DNA of 64,000 nt from CAZFJG01 sp964410915 (GCA_964410915.1 CAYPIU010000003.1:1-64000), one strand, 5' to 3'; shown: positions 35,973-44,940, counted from the first letter of the stretch. Numbers and translations are program-made. Notes: generated from the letters alone by a model not told the origin.

Positions 35973-36884
35973 TTGAAAATGAAGAATCTTGATGTCCTGA
36001 TCCAGAGATGTTGTGATGGTAAAAAAATGAAGGTTGCAGTGGCATGTCCTCATGGGCTTGATACCCTGGAAGCGGCATGCAGAGCGAAAAGGGAAAATAT
36101 AGTTGATCCTGTTCTTGTAGGGGATCCCGATGTGATAAGTAAAATTGCCCTTGAAAATGAACTTGAACTTGATGGTATTGAAATTGTGGAGGCATCTGAT
36201 GACAGATCCGCTTCTGAAATTTCTGTAAAAATGGTTTCCTCCGGGTCTGCGGATCTTTTAATGAAGGGTCTTGTAAAAACGGCTACCCTTCTTAAGGCTG
36301 TTCTGAATAAGGAATGGGGCCTTCGTACCGGTTCACTACTATCGCATCTTCTTCTTTTTGAGGCTCCTATCCTTGGAGATAAGGTCATGGGAATTTCTGA
36401 CGGCGGAATGAACATGTATCCGGATCTTGGGGCCAAGGTAAAGATAATTGAAAATGCGGTCGAATGTTTTCATAAACTTGGAGAGGAAAATCCGAAAATA
36501 GCAGTACTTGCTGCAGTCGAAACGGTCAACCCGGATATGCCCTGCACAATAGATGCAGCATCTCTTTCCCAGATGAATCGAAGAGGCCAGATCACAGGAT
36601 GTGTCATTGATGGTCCTTTCGCCCTTGATAATGCTATCAGCACTGAGGCTGCAGCTATAAAGAAAATTAATTCTTCCGTTGCCGGTAATGCGGATATGCT
36701 CCTTGTGCCGGACATAGAAGCAGGTAACATGCTTGCAAAAGTTGTTCTTTATATCGCCCGTAACAGGGCAGCAGGAGTTGTTCTCGGGGCCAGAAGTCCC
36801 ATAGTCATGACAAGCCGGTTTGACACTATGGAAGTAAAACTTCTGTCTATTGCACTCGGGGCGGTTCTCGCAAAGGAACAGTAA
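35973..36884 (+). CDS. ptb: Phosphate butyryltransferase, copy 1
   Basis: 303 residues. Phosphate acyltransferase (PTA/PTB) fold: VAVACPHGLDTLEAACRA at the N-terminus, SSGSADLLMKGLVKTATLL, ISDGGMNMYPDL, and the C-terminal VDGPFALDNAIS (here IDGPFALDNAIS) and VPDIEAGNMLAK. It converts butyryl-CoA (or isobutyryl- or isovaleryl-CoA) and phosphate to the acyl-phosphate used by the kinase. The start is ambiguous between a TTG at 35973 and an ATG at 35979. Same transcript as buk copy 1. Confidence 0.94.
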   Translation: MKMKNLDVLIQRCCDGKKMKVAVACPHGLDTLEAACRAKRENIVDPVLVGDPDVISKIALENELELDGIEIVEASDDRSASEISVKMVSSGSADLLMKGLVKTATLLKAVLNKEWGLRTGSLLSHLLLFEAPILGDKVMGISDGGMNMYPDLGAKVKIIENAVECFHKLGEENPKIAVLAAVETVNPDMPCTIDAASLSQMNRRGQITGCVIDGPFALDNAISTEAAAIKKINSSVAGNADMLLVPDIEAGNMLAKVVLYIARNRAAGVVLGARSPIVMTSRFDTMEVKLLSIALGAVLAKEQ

Positions 36885-37022
36885 CATTTCATGATACATG
36901 TTCTATGAGTAATGTATATTGTATTTGCGTTTTCACTTTCCATGGGTTAATCTGTGGAAGGTCAAAATTCAGGCTTACAATAGGATTTATTAATTTAAAA
37001 TTTACAGGGAGGTTTTTAAAGT

Positions 37023-37955
37023 ATGGAACAGATTCGTTCACTGTCAGCTCTTCTTGAGTATGCAAAGAAAATTGGTGCCGAACAGGGACCAAAAAAAGTA
37101 AGTGTAGCAATGGCCGAACAGGCAGGTTTACTTTCCTGTCTTGAAGAGGCAAGGGTTGCAAAGATAGCCGATTCTATACTTGTAGGCAACGAGGATAAGA
37201 TCAAAGAAGCAGCCAGGGAGGCGGGTGTAGATCTTTCCAATTTCGAGGTCATAGACGAGAAGAATGAGGCTAAAATGGGACTTGTGGCAGTCGAAAAAGT
37301 TTCTTCCGGTCAGGCAGACATTTACATGAAGGGACAGATCCATACCAATAACTTCCTTCGCGGAATGCTTAACAAGGAAGTTGGCCTCAGGAAGGGCAAA
37401 AACACCATTTCACACTGTTACTTCCATTCAATTGAGGGTTTTGACAGGATATTTTTCATTTCCGATGCCGCTTTCAATATGTATCCCGATGTAGCACAGA
37501 AGGCACAGATCCTTCAGAATACTGTAAACTTCGCAAGATCCCTCGGTGTTGAGGAACCCAAAGCTGCAGTTCTTGCAGCTGTAGAAGTGGTAAACCCTGA
37601 CATGCCCTGTACCATGGAGGCGGCGGTAATTTCCCAGATGAACAGGCGTGGCCAGATCAAAAATTGTGTAGTTGATGGACCATTTGCTCTTGATAATGCT
37701 ATCAATGAGGAATCTGCAAGGACCAAAGGCATTGTTTCTCCCGTAGCAGGGAAAGCAGATGTGCTTCTTGTACCTGATATTGAAGCAGGTAACATGCTTG
37801 CAAAGGCAATAGTTTACTTCTCAAAGAATGAGACTGCAGGTCTCATTCTTGGCGCCGCAGCTCCAGTTGTACTTACCAGCCGTGCCGATAGCCCGAGGGC
37901 CAAACTGGTATCTATAGCAGCAGCTGTTGCTCTTTCAGCATTCCAGAAAAAATAA
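37023..37955 (+). CDS. ptb: Phosphate butyryltransferase, copy 2
   Basis: 310 residues with AGGGAGG before the ATG at 37023. Motifs parallel copy 1: SSGQADIYMKGQIHTNNFL, ISDAAFNMYPDV, VDGPFALDNAIN and VPDIEAGNMLAKAI. 138 bp separate it from ptb copy 1. The two paralogues are adjacent and placed back to back between the two kinase genes, giving buk-ptb-ptb-buk. It probably differs from copy 1 in acyl-chain preference, but this cannot be read from the sequence. Confidence 0.94.
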   Translation: MEQIRSLSALLEYAKKIGAEQGPKKVSVAMAEQAGLLSCLEEARVAKIADSILVGNEDKIKEAAREAGVDLSNFEVIDEKNEAKMGLVAVEKVSSGQADIYMKGQIHTNNFLRGMLNKEVGLRKGKNTISHCYFHSIEGFDRIFFISDAAFNMYPDVAQKAQILQNTVNFARSLGVEEPKAAVLAAVEVVNPDMPCTMEAAVISQMNRRGQIKNCVVDGPFALDNAINEESARTKGIVSPVAGKADVLLVPDIEAGNMLAKAIVYFSKNETAGLILGAAAPVVLTSRADSPRAKLVSIAAAVALSAFQKK

Positions 37956-38026
37956 CCTGTTTCGGGAATGCGGAACCCTTGTTTCTGCGTCTTGAAAGAC
38001 GTTATTATATTTGTAGCATGAAACCT

Positions 38027-38060
38027 ACAGGGGCCGCATGTCTTGCGGTCCCTGTGTTTT
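38027..38060 (+). terminator. Hairpin with T-run between ptb copy 2 and buk copy 2
   Basis: ACAGGGGCCGCA and TTGCGGTCCCTGT arms followed by GTTTT. It lies just 8 bp before the ribosome-binding site of buk copy 2 (38068-38073), so it may act as an attenuator or partial terminator rather than a full operon end. Confidence 0.65.
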
Positions 38061-38080
38061 AAAATTCGGGAGGTCTTCAG

Positions 38081-39151
38081 ATGAAAATACTAACCATAAA
38101 TCCAGGTTCTACAAGTACGAAAGTTGCTCTTTTCGACGGAGAGAAAGAAGTATGGAGCAATACTCAACGTTATGATGTAGATGTTATCAAGCAGTACAAC
38201 GGAATAATGGACCAGGAGGATTTCCGTCTTTCAGAGATTAAAAAAATGGTGAAAGAGAACGGTACAGAATTGTCTGAGCTTGATGCGGTAGTAGGGAGAG
38301 GCGGGCTTTTGAAGCCTATCCCCGGAGGTACCTACGAAGTCAATAATGAAATGTTGAGTGATCTTCGTGCGTGTAAATATGGAGAACATGCCAGTAATCT
38401 TGGAGGTCCTCTTGCTCGTAGTCTGGCTACTGAAGCAGGATGCGGACGGGCCTTCATTGTCGACCCGGTGGTGGTAGATGAACTTGTTCCTGAGGCCAGA
38501 CTAAGCGGTATCGCTGATATAGAGAGAAGATCAATATGGCATGCACTTAATCAGAAAGCAGTGGCAAGAAGGGCAGCCATAGAACTTGGCAGGAAATATG
38601 AAAATATCAATCTCATAATTGCTCACATGGGCGGCGGAATTTCTGTTGGTGCTCACGAAAAAGGCAAAACCATTGATGTTAATAATGCCCTTGACGGTGA
38701 AGGACCCTTTTCCCCTGAAAGAGCCGGGTCACTCCCAGCGGGGGGTCTTTGCCGCCTTGCGTACAGCGGTAAATATGATCTTGATGAATTGCGCAGGAAA
38801 ATGGTGGGTAACGGTGGGCTTGTCGCACATCTCGGAACTAATGACCTCAGGGAAGTCCAGAAGATGGTGGAGGCAGGAAATGAAAAGGCGAAGCTGGTGT
38901 TTGATGCACTTGCTCTTCAGATCGCCAAAGAGATAGGTTCCAGGGCTGCGGTACTGTGTGGCAGAGTCGATGCTGTTGTTCTTACCGGAGGTCTGGCCTA
39001 CAGCGAAAAGCTTGTTGAAATGATAACCAGAAAAGTCTCATACATCGCAGAAGTAAAAGTTTATCCTGGCGAGGATGAAATGAAAGCACTTGCCGATGGC
39101 GGTATGAGAGTCCTTAATGGAGAAGAAGAGCCTCGTGTTTATGAAAACTGA
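38081..39151 (+). CDS. buk: Butyrate kinase, copy 2
   Basis: 356 residues with GGGAGG before the ATG at 38081. Kinase motifs: INPGSTSTKVALF, VGRGGLLKPIPGGTY, HALNQKAVARRAA, AHMGGGISVGAHEKGK and LTGGLAYSEK. Same reaction as copy 1. Its end overlaps the DapA-family gene by 11 bp. A hairpin with a T-run lies immediately upstream. Confidence 0.95.
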   Translation: MKILTINPGSTSTKVALFDGEKEVWSNTQRYDVDVIKQYNGIMDQEDFRLSEIKKMVKENGTELSELDAVVGRGGLLKPIPGGTYEVNNEMLSDLRACKYGEHASNLGGPLARSLATEAGCGRAFIVDPVVVDELVPEARLSGIADIERRSIWHALNQKAVARRAAIELGRKYENINLIIAHMGGGISVGAHEKGKTIDVNNALDGEGPFSPERAGSLPAGGLCRLAYSGKYDLDELRRKMVGNGGLVAHLGTNDLREVQKMVEAGNEKAKLVFDALALQIAKEIGSRAAVLCGRVDAVVLTGGLAYSEKLVEMITRKVSYIAEVKVYPGEDEMKALADGGMRVLNGEEEPRVYEN

Positions 39152-40067
39152 CATATCAAATAGTAAAAATAATCCAGCCATTACAGGGATATTTGCCCCG
39201 GTACCCACTCCTTTTGACGGGGAAGAGAACATCTATTTCGAAAAATTCGAAGAAAACCTGCATAAATGGGCACTTACTCCACTGACGGGTATTGTCGTAC
39301 TTGGTTCAAATGGAGAGTTCGTTTCTCTTTCCGGAAGGGAGAAGGTGGATGTTATTTCCTTTGTCAGGGAAAATTTCCCCGCAGATCGTCCCGTTATAGC
39401 TGGTACTGGATGTGAGAGTACCATCGAGACCATAAGACTTACCCGGGAGGCTTCAGACGCAGGAGTCCAGGCGGCTTTAGTTGTTAATCCCCGTTATTAC
39501 AGGTCTGCTATGACCGATCAGGCTCTTGAGGCTCATTATTTCAGAATAGCGGATTCTTCAGCGGTGCCGATAATGATCTATAACATGCCTGGTAATACGG
39601 GAATAAATATGTCGGCTGATCTTCTTGTCAAATTATCACAGCACCCGAATATTCAAGGTGTGAAGGATAGCGGGGGGAATATAGTCCAGATATCCAGCGT
39701 AATTAAAGGAACATCCAGTGATTTTTCGGTTTTTGCCGGATCCGGAAGTTATCTTCTGCCTGTCCTGTTGATGGGTGGTGTCGGCGCTACAATGGCAGTA
39801 GCCAATGTTGCCCCTGAACACTGTGTGAATATATGCAAGGCTTTTCAAAATGGAGACATGGAAAAGGCACGTAATATGCAACTTGACCTTCTGGATCTTA
39901 ATACGGCGGTCACGAAAAAATATGGAATTGCCGGGCTGAAATATGTCCTGGACAGAAGAGGTTATTACGGTGGTCCATGCAGGATGCCCCTTGCTCCTTT
40001 GAGTTCAGATTCTAAACATGAAGTAGATATTATCCTTGAAAAATTTGATTCAATAAGTTACCAGTAG
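39141..40067 (+). CDS. DapA/N-acetylneuraminate lyase family aldolase
   Basis: 308 residues from the ATG at 39141 (GGAGAAGAAG upstream); an upstream ATG at 39117 is possible but the site would fall inside the frame. Class I aldolase barrel: GIFAPVPTPF, VLGSNGEFVSLS (GxxGE), the catalytic Tyr in MIYNMPGNTG and the Schiff-base Lys in GVKDSGGN. The family includes dihydrodipicolinate synthase, 4-hydroxy-2-oxoglutarate aldolase and others. In this catabolic operon, with acyl kinases and a hydroxyacid dehydrogenase, it is more likely a 2-oxo acid aldolase than a lysine-biosynthesis enzyme. The substrate is unknown. Confidence 0.88.
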   Translation: MKTDISNSKNNPAITGIFAPVPTPFDGEENIYFEKFEENLHKWALTPLTGIVVLGSNGEFVSLSGREKVDVISFVRENFPADRPVIAGTGCESTIETIRLTREASDAGVQAALVVNPRYYRSAMTDQALEAHYFRIADSSAVPIMIYNMPGNTGINMSADLLVKLSQHPNIQGVKDSGGNIVQISSVIKGTSSDFSVFAGSGSYLLPVLLMGGVGATMAVANVAPEHCVNICKAFQNGDMEKARNMQLDLLDLNTAVTKKYGIAGLKYVLDRRGYYGGPCRMPLAPLSSDSKHEVDIILEKFDSISYQ

Positions 40068-40105
40068 ATGCTTCAGGGAAATATTTTTATCAGGAGGAAG
40101 ATATA

Positions 40106-41056
40106 ATGAAAGTTGTTCTTCTCGAACCCCTTGGGGTTTCCGAGGCAGTACTACAGGACCTTTTTAAGCCATTTAAAGAACAGGGACATGAACTTGTCTG
40201 TTACAAGAATAGAGTTGAAGATGTCCAGGTTCTAAGGGAAAGGGGCATAGATGCAGATATCCTTATGCTGGCAAATCTTCCGCTGCCAGGAGAAGTAATT
40301 GAAAGTTGTAAAAAGCTTAAGATGATCTCTGTAGCTTTTACAGGTATTGACCATATTGACATGGAAGCATGCAGAAAAAAGGATATTACTGTTTCGAACT
40401 GTGCCGGCTATTCCACTGAATCGGTTGCAGAGCTTGCTCTCGGGCTAATGATCGCCCTGTCACGTTTTATCCTGTCCTGTGATCAGGCGACGAGAAACGG
40501 CGAAACAAGGAAGGGACTCATTGGCCATGAACTTTCCGGTAAAACTGTTGGGATAATTGGTACAGGAGCGATCGGTATGCAGGTGGCCAGGATATGTAAG
40601 GCAATGGGATGCAGGGTCATAGCTCACAGCAGGACTGAGAGGGAAGATGCCCTTGAAATGGGTATCAAGTATGTTCCCCTCGAAATGCTTATGGGAGAGA
40701 GCGATGTAGTCAGTGTTCATGTTCCCTCAAATTCCACAACTGCCGGAATGATAGGTCTTGAAATGATCAGCAGGATGAAGAGCTCATCAATACTGATAAA
40801 TGTGGCAAGAGGTGCAATTGTTGATTCAAAGGCCCTGGCAGAAGCTCTTGAAAACGGGCGGATCTCTGGAGCAGGTATTGATGTTTTTGAAATGGAACCT
40901 CCTATCCCCTCGGATCATCCTCTTCTGAATGCACCTAATGTTGTTCTTGCTCCTCATGTTGCTTTTGCCACATCGGAAGCCTTTGAAAAAAGAGCTGTAA
41001 TGGTATTTGAAAATATAAGATGCTGGCTTGATGGAGAACCGCGCAATGTAATGTAG
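40106..41056 (+). CDS. D-2-hydroxyacid dehydrogenase (NAD-dependent)
   Basis: 316 residues; AGGAGG precedes the ATG. Rossmann motif VGIIGTGAIGMQVARI (about residues 147-162), the catalytic Arg in NVARGAIVD, the Glu in GIDVFEMEPP and the His in LAPHVAF. It reduces a 2-oxo acid to the D-hydroxy acid or runs in reverse. Operon position after the DapA-family aldolase suggests it acts on that enzyme's oxo-acid product or substrate. A close choice among lactate-, glycerate- or 2-hydroxyisocaproate-type enzymes is not possible here. Confidence 0.9.
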   Translation: MKVVLLEPLGVSEAVLQDLFKPFKEQGHELVCYKNRVEDVQVLRERGIDADILMLANLPLPGEVIESCKKLKMISVAFTGIDHIDMEACRKKDITVSNCAGYSTESVAELALGLMIALSRFILSCDQATRNGETRKGLIGHELSGKTVGIIGTGAIGMQVARICKAMGCRVIAHSRTEREDALEMGIKYVPLEMLMGESDVVSVHVPSNSTTAGMIGLEMISRMKSSSILINVARGAIVDSKALAEALENGRISGAGIDVFEMEPPIPSDHPLLNAPNVVLAPHVAFATSEAFEKRAVMVFENIRCWLDGEPRNVM

Positions 41057-41077
41057 CTGAAAGGGGTAGTTTATATT

Positions 41078-41452
41078 ATGAAGCCAGAGAATAAAGCTGT
41101 CCTTTGGGGAGTCGAGCAGCTTCTTGAAAATGCAGCAAAGGGCACAGATGGTAAAAACCCTGAAAAGGGTATTTCTATATCTTTCCTTGCTCATACGGAA
41201 GGGATAAGTATAAATGTAGTAGAGCTTGAAAAGGGAATTGATCCGCATAGCCATCATGAACATGACGAAGTTATAACGATCCTTGAAGGATCTGGTGAGG
41301 CCAGGATCGATGGAGTATCCAGGGAAGTAAAACCAGGTGACGTAATATTCTGTCCAAGAGGAACTACTCATGGTTTCAACTTCAGGGTTAAACTTTTCTC
41401 CGTTTATACTCCTTATTTTGACAGTTCGAGTCCAGACCGTTTTTTCGAGTGA
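41078..41452 (+). CDS. Small cupin-domain protein
   Basis: 124 residues. One cupin barrel with metal ligands in SHHEHDEVITILEGSGE (two His and a Glu, about residues 62-75) and GTTHGF (His about 111). The gene follows the dehydrogenase by 21 bp and ends the operon before a hairpin. It may be an isomerase, a lyase or a binding protein for the pathway's sugar-acid-like intermediate; the fold alone does not tell. Confidence 0.85.
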   Translation: MKPENKAVLWGVEQLLENAAKGTDGKNPEKGISISFLAHTEGISINVVELEKGIDPHSHHEHDEVITILEGSGEARIDGVSREVKPGDVIFCPRGTTHGFNFRVKLFSVYTPYFDSSSPDRFFE

Positions 41453-41481
41453 CCTCAAAATCTTTTTAGGATGTATGGGTT

Positions 41482-41517
41482 AAAGGGAATCCATATTTTC
41501 AAGATGGACTCCCTTTA
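41482..41517. terminator. Bidirectional hairpin between convergent operons
   Basis: Arms AAAGGGAATCCAT and ATGGACTCCCTTT pair at 12 of 13 positions. It sits between the cupin gene (plus) and the diguanylate cyclase gene (minus). The T-run is weak on both sides. Confidence 0.6.
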
Positions 41518-41548
41518 GTCTATTCTGATAGAGATCATTGTTTTTTGT

Positions 41549-43078
41549 TCAAAGAAGTTTTTCTGTCCGGTTTTTTCCGTTGGCTTTGGCTTTGTAGAGA
41601 GCCTTGTCAGCTCTTGCATAGATGTCATCAAGTTTTTTGTCTTCTTCTCTGGATTCAGTGATACCAATGCTCAGAGTTACATTGAAATCCCTGCCGTGAA
41701 ATCTGTTGAAAGTTTCATGTCGTATTCGCTCAGCTATCACAGAGGCGTGAGAATGATCTGTTTCCGGCATCATGATCATAAATTCATCACCACCCCATCG
41801 GGCTATGGTATCCGTTTTTCTAAGGGTTTTGATGCATGTTTCAGTAATTGTCTGAAGGACCAGATCTCCAAGTGCATGGCCAAAATTGTCATTCAGTGTT
41901 TTGAATTCATCTACATCGAACATAATAAAAGAAAGGTTGGTTTTATAACGCTTGCGGATGTTCATGGTATACTCCGCAATTTCATCAAATTTCCTTCGGT
42001 TGAAAACCTTAGTGAGCGGATCTGTCGAAGCCAAACTTTCAAGCTTTTCAGTAAATCTTGCATTGTAGTAAGCGAATAGAAGAATTACGCAGAAGAGAAG
42101 AAATGCATAAAGGGATCTTGAAATAAACAGTTTTCTTAGGAACAGGGGATATGAATCATTTTCATAAAGTGCTATATATCCTGCATGTTGTCCTTGAATA
42201 TTCTCTATGGCCATTAGCGAAATTATATAACCAGTCCCATCGATTTTGCAGAAAAGCGGAAAGGAATCTCTGGACCTCATTTTTCTGGAGGTACGGTCAG
42301 ATATCTCGCTTCTTATCTTACTGATGATCTCGTTGCTTATTACAGGATCTCTGTCGAGAAAAGCTTTGTCAATAACATATTCATCAGAAAGCCCCGAGGC
42401 AGTGTAATTATTTTGCTCGGACTCGAAAACTTTTTCTTTTACTATTTCACGAGACATCAAAAATTCCATCTGTATTCCTGCAATTCTGGCGAGCTGATCT
42501 GACAGAGGTATGAAGGAAATACTGTTCTCGACTGTTCCGATATGTCTTCCATTGTAGTTTAACGGGAAAACGAACCGGTAGCCGTTGAATATCCGGCCTT
42601 CCTCGAAGCCCTCAATTACTTCTTTTTTAGCATTTGCAAGGGTTACCGATGTTCTTACATCCGACAGATCATCTCCATATTTCCCAGGCCTGTGCATTCT
42701 GAGGAAGCTTGAAGAGTCGGGGAAATGAAAATGTACCTGTCTAAAGCCTTTATTCTTCATTTCTTTATAGACCTGTCCGACCTTTTCCAGAAGTCTTTTC
42801 CTGTAAAAATCCCTGATGGCTTGAGTTTCAGCATCCCAGGCGTTTTCAACAATATAAAGGATCTCGTCTGTTTCTATAAGGGTTTTGAAAAGGAGTTCTG
42901 AAATACTCCTGTAGTTGTTGAGAACCGACTTGAGAGTATATTCCGATCTTTCAAGTTTCTGGTCCAGGTATACTTCTGAGCTGTTTTCAAAATTTATGAA
43001 AAGAAAATAAAATACTGCCAGGTAAATTCCTAATAAAGACAGAAAAAAGTATTTATAGCGTTTTATGGTTTTGCACAT
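41549..43078 (-). CDS. Membrane diguanylate cyclase with periplasmic dCache-like sensor
   Basis: 509 residues. TM1 (about 9-30), a periplasmic sensor of about 290 residues resembling dCache_3 (VHFHFPDSSSFLRMHRPGKYG, then DLSDVRTSV), TM2 (about 320-345) and a C-terminal GGDEF domain (about 350-505). The active-site motif RWGGDEF is intact and is preceded by the RxxD inhibition site RKTD, five residues upstream, so c-di-GMP product control is expected. It makes c-di-GMP from GTP. It lies opposite the acyl-kinase cluster from the two HD-GYP phosphodiesterases. Confidence 0.94.
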   Translation of the reverse strand: MCKTIKRYKYFFLSLLGIYLAVFYFLFINFENSSEVYLDQKLERSEYTLKSVLNNYRSISELLFKTLIETDEILYIVENAWDAETQAIRDFYRKRLLEKVGQVYKEMKNKGFRQVHFHFPDSSSFLRMHRPGKYGDDLSDVRTSVTLANAKKEVIEGFEEGRIFNGYRFVFPLNYNGRHIGTVENSISFIPLSDQLARIAGIQMEFLMSREIVKEKVFESEQNNYTASGLSDEYVIDKAFLDRDPVISNEIISKIRSEISDRTSRKMRSRDSFPLFCKIDGTGYIISLMAIENIQGQHAGYIALYENDSYPLFLRKLFISRSLYAFLLFCVILLFAYYNARFTEKLESLASTDPLTKVFNRRKFDEIAEYTMNIRKRYKTNLSFIMFDVDEFKTLNDNFGHALGDLVLQTITETCIKTLRKTDTIARWGGDEFMIMMPETDHSHASVIAERIRHETFNRFHGRDFNVTLSIGITESREEDKKLDDIYARADKALYKAKANGKNRTEKLL

Positions 43079-43224
43079 CCGGGTCTCACCCTAACTTGTA
43101 AAAATCGTATTTCAAGGTTTTAGATCTTCAGGTAAAAGGGAAATAGAAAAACTCAGGATATTATTGCAGGATTCATGGGTATTGTTTAAAAGCACCCTGG
43201 GCTGAAAAATTTCTGCATATAAGG

Positions 43225-43782
43225 TTAATGGTTAAAAATACTTTTACCTGCGTCTCTGATCTCTTTTATAAGCTCGGGTTTGCAAGCAGCAGAGTTTTTT
43301 GGATAGAGCCCTGTTTTACAAAATTCTCCCTCTACCTGGAGTCCAAGAAGAGAACAGCTTTCACGGAAAGAGAATTTCAGCCCGTCATAACAGCTTTCAT
43401 CCTCATCACCTGCACTGGCGATAAGTACGGCCTTCTTGCCATTCAGTTCTGTCAGGGCATCATCAGACATAAAGGGAAGAAGTCGATCTATAACAGGTTT
43501 TATCTGGGCGCTCCAGGAAAACCAGTATAGAGGCGTAGCAAAAATGATAAGATCAGCCTCGCATAAAGATCCATAGATACTGTCCATTTCATCTTCAATG
43601 ATACAGGGTTTCCCTCCAGTCCAGCATTCTCTACAGTCCATACATCCCCTGATATTCATTTCAGAAGTGCGAAACCTGTCTATTTCAACTGCTTGACTGA
43701 AAGATGAAACAAAAGCTTCGGCAAGGGTTTCACTATTGGCAAATTTCCGTGGACTTCCAAAGATCATAGTTATCCGTTTCAT
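43225..43782 (-). CDS. Flavodoxin-like NAD(P)H-dependent oxidoreductase (multimeric flavodoxin WrbA/iron-sulfur flavoprotein type)
   Basis: 185 residues. FMN-binding start IFGSPRKFANSETLAEAF and the phosphate loop FATPLYWFSWSAQIKPVIDR. A cysteine motif CMDCRECWTGGKPC in the linker resembles the region that binds a cluster in iron-sulfur flavoproteins of anaerobes. It probably reduces quinones, oxygen or disulfides. 3 bp after the DUF309 gene stop, in one operon with RimI-like and DUF309 genes. Confidence 0.88.
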   Translation of the reverse strand: MKRITMIFGSPRKFANSETLAEAFVSSFSQAVEIDRFRTSEMNIRGCMDCRECWTGGKPCIIEDEMDSIYGSLCEADLIIFATPLYWFSWSAQIKPVIDRLLPFMSDDALTELNGKKAVLIASAGDEDESCYDGLKFSFRESCSLLGLQVEGEFCKTGLYPKNSAACKPELIKEIRDAGKSIFNH

Positions 43783-43785
43783 TCT

Positions 43786-44238
43786 TCATTTCTCCTTTCG
43801 CTTTATCGTTATAGATTCCGGATCTTTCGATCTTTTTCCTTCTTTCAACCGGTCAAGTAACTTTTGAGACTGGGAAATAAGGTCATAAATGTCAAGGCCG
43901 CATGTCTCGGGGCTGTATCCATTTAGGAGAACAGTACCACTTTCGAGAAGCGAAGCTGCACCTCTTTGATTATTTCCGCTCAAATGGTACAGGGCAACTG
44001 CAATTTGGAGGATCCCCCTGTAAAAATCCCTCAGGCTGTTATCACCATGTCCCCACAAGTGTTCCATTACATCATGGCAAAGATAAAAACTGCCGTTGTT
44101 GAAAAGGGTTATTCCGAAATCGAGCACGGATTCATCATCAAGAGATGAAAGCATTTCATCCATATTGTTGCCATTTAAAAATCCGTCCACTTTAGCTTCC
44201 ATCCCCTTGCCGGCTGAGTCATTTCCTATAAAAATCAT
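43786..44238 (-). CDS. DUF309 family protein
   Basis: 150 residues. The core LFNNGSFYLCHDVMEHLW with a conserved His and Glu pair, then FYRGILQIAVALYHLSGNNQRGAASLL, matches DUF309, a small helical family of unknown function. The start overlaps the RimI-like gene stop by 4 bp (ATGA). No function can be given. Confidence 0.85.
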   Translation of the reverse strand: MIFIGNDSAGKGMEAKVDGFLNGNNMDEMLSSLDDESVLDFGITLFNNGSFYLCHDVMEHLWGHGDNSLRDFYRGILQIAVALYHLSGNNQRGAASLLESGTVLLNGYSPETCGLDIYDLISQSQKLLDRLKEGKRSKDPESITIKRKEK

Positions 44239-44765
44239 TCACTGCTATACTGGCTGATTTTCTCCAGCATTTTTTCTGCTGCCCCGCTGTCAAGCTTACC
44301 CCTCATAAGAAAGGCATCTCCATTGGGAGCGCCACGCCTGTGATAATAAGATCTGAGTTTAGTTATTATCCTGAAATCTGCCTTTTGGTATATTCTTATC
44401 GCCTGTATATTATTTATCTCGACCTGAAGTACACCTTCCGTACAATTCTCGGAAATACCCCAATTGACCATATGAACAAAAAGAGATGTAGCAAGACCTT
44501 GCCTTCGATGATATGGGTTTATTGCTAAATTATCTATGTGAAGAAGTTTGCCTCTGGCTCTGCACGATCCATATCCAGCAAGCTTTCCATTGATAAATAT
44601 TCCCGGGAAATGGGAATTCTTTAAACATACAAGGATAAATGAGGGATGCCAGGCATCAGGACCAAAGGATTCTTTTTCGATAAAGGTAATCTCTGAAAGA
44701 TCATCAACAGAACAGATCTGTATATGTTGGTTCTGTCTGATTAGGGGATGTTCTGATAAAACCAT
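44235..44765 (-). CDS. RimI-like GNAT N-acetyltransferase
   Basis: 176 residues. The acetyl-CoA site HRRQGLATSLFVHMV (R/QxxGxG/A type) and the C-terminal VEINNIQAIRIYQKADFRI are typical of ribosomal-protein-alanine acetyltransferases. It would acetylate an N-terminus of a protein, possibly S18, or a small amine. First gene of the small operon with DUF309 and flavodoxin-like genes. Confidence 0.85.
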   Translation of the reverse strand: MVLSEHPLIRQNQHIQICSVDDLSEITFIEKESFGPDAWHPSFILVCLKNSHFPGIFINGKLAGYGSCRARGKLLHIDNLAINPYHRRQGLATSLFVHMVNWGISENCTEGVLQVEINNIQAIRIYQKADFRIITKLRSYYHRRGAPNGDAFLMRGKLDSGAAEKMLEKISQYSSE

Positions 44766-44820
44766 TTATCCTGTTTCTCCTTTCCTTATCCAGAGGCTCC
44801 TTCCTTAAATAAATATATCA

Positions 44821-44940
44821 TAAGTTTAGTCATTAAAAATTCCTGGATATAAATAAAAAATACATTATTTTTTGTATAATATATAATATGTAGTATAAAT
44901 ATATTAGATAAAATAAAGGTCAATAAAAATATAATCAAAC
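44821..44940. other. Extremely AT-rich tract
   Basis: Only 17 G or C in 120 bases (14% GC), far below the neighbouring genes. It includes a TATAAT (44875-44880) and other TATA-like repeats. Possible promoter-enhancing, nucleoid-protein-binding or decayed DNA. Confidence 0.8.

Noticed and set aside
35449..36899. Long minus-strand frames opposite buk and ptb copy 1
   Set aside because: They mirror conserved enzymes on the plus strand and show no family motif, so they are antisense artefacts.
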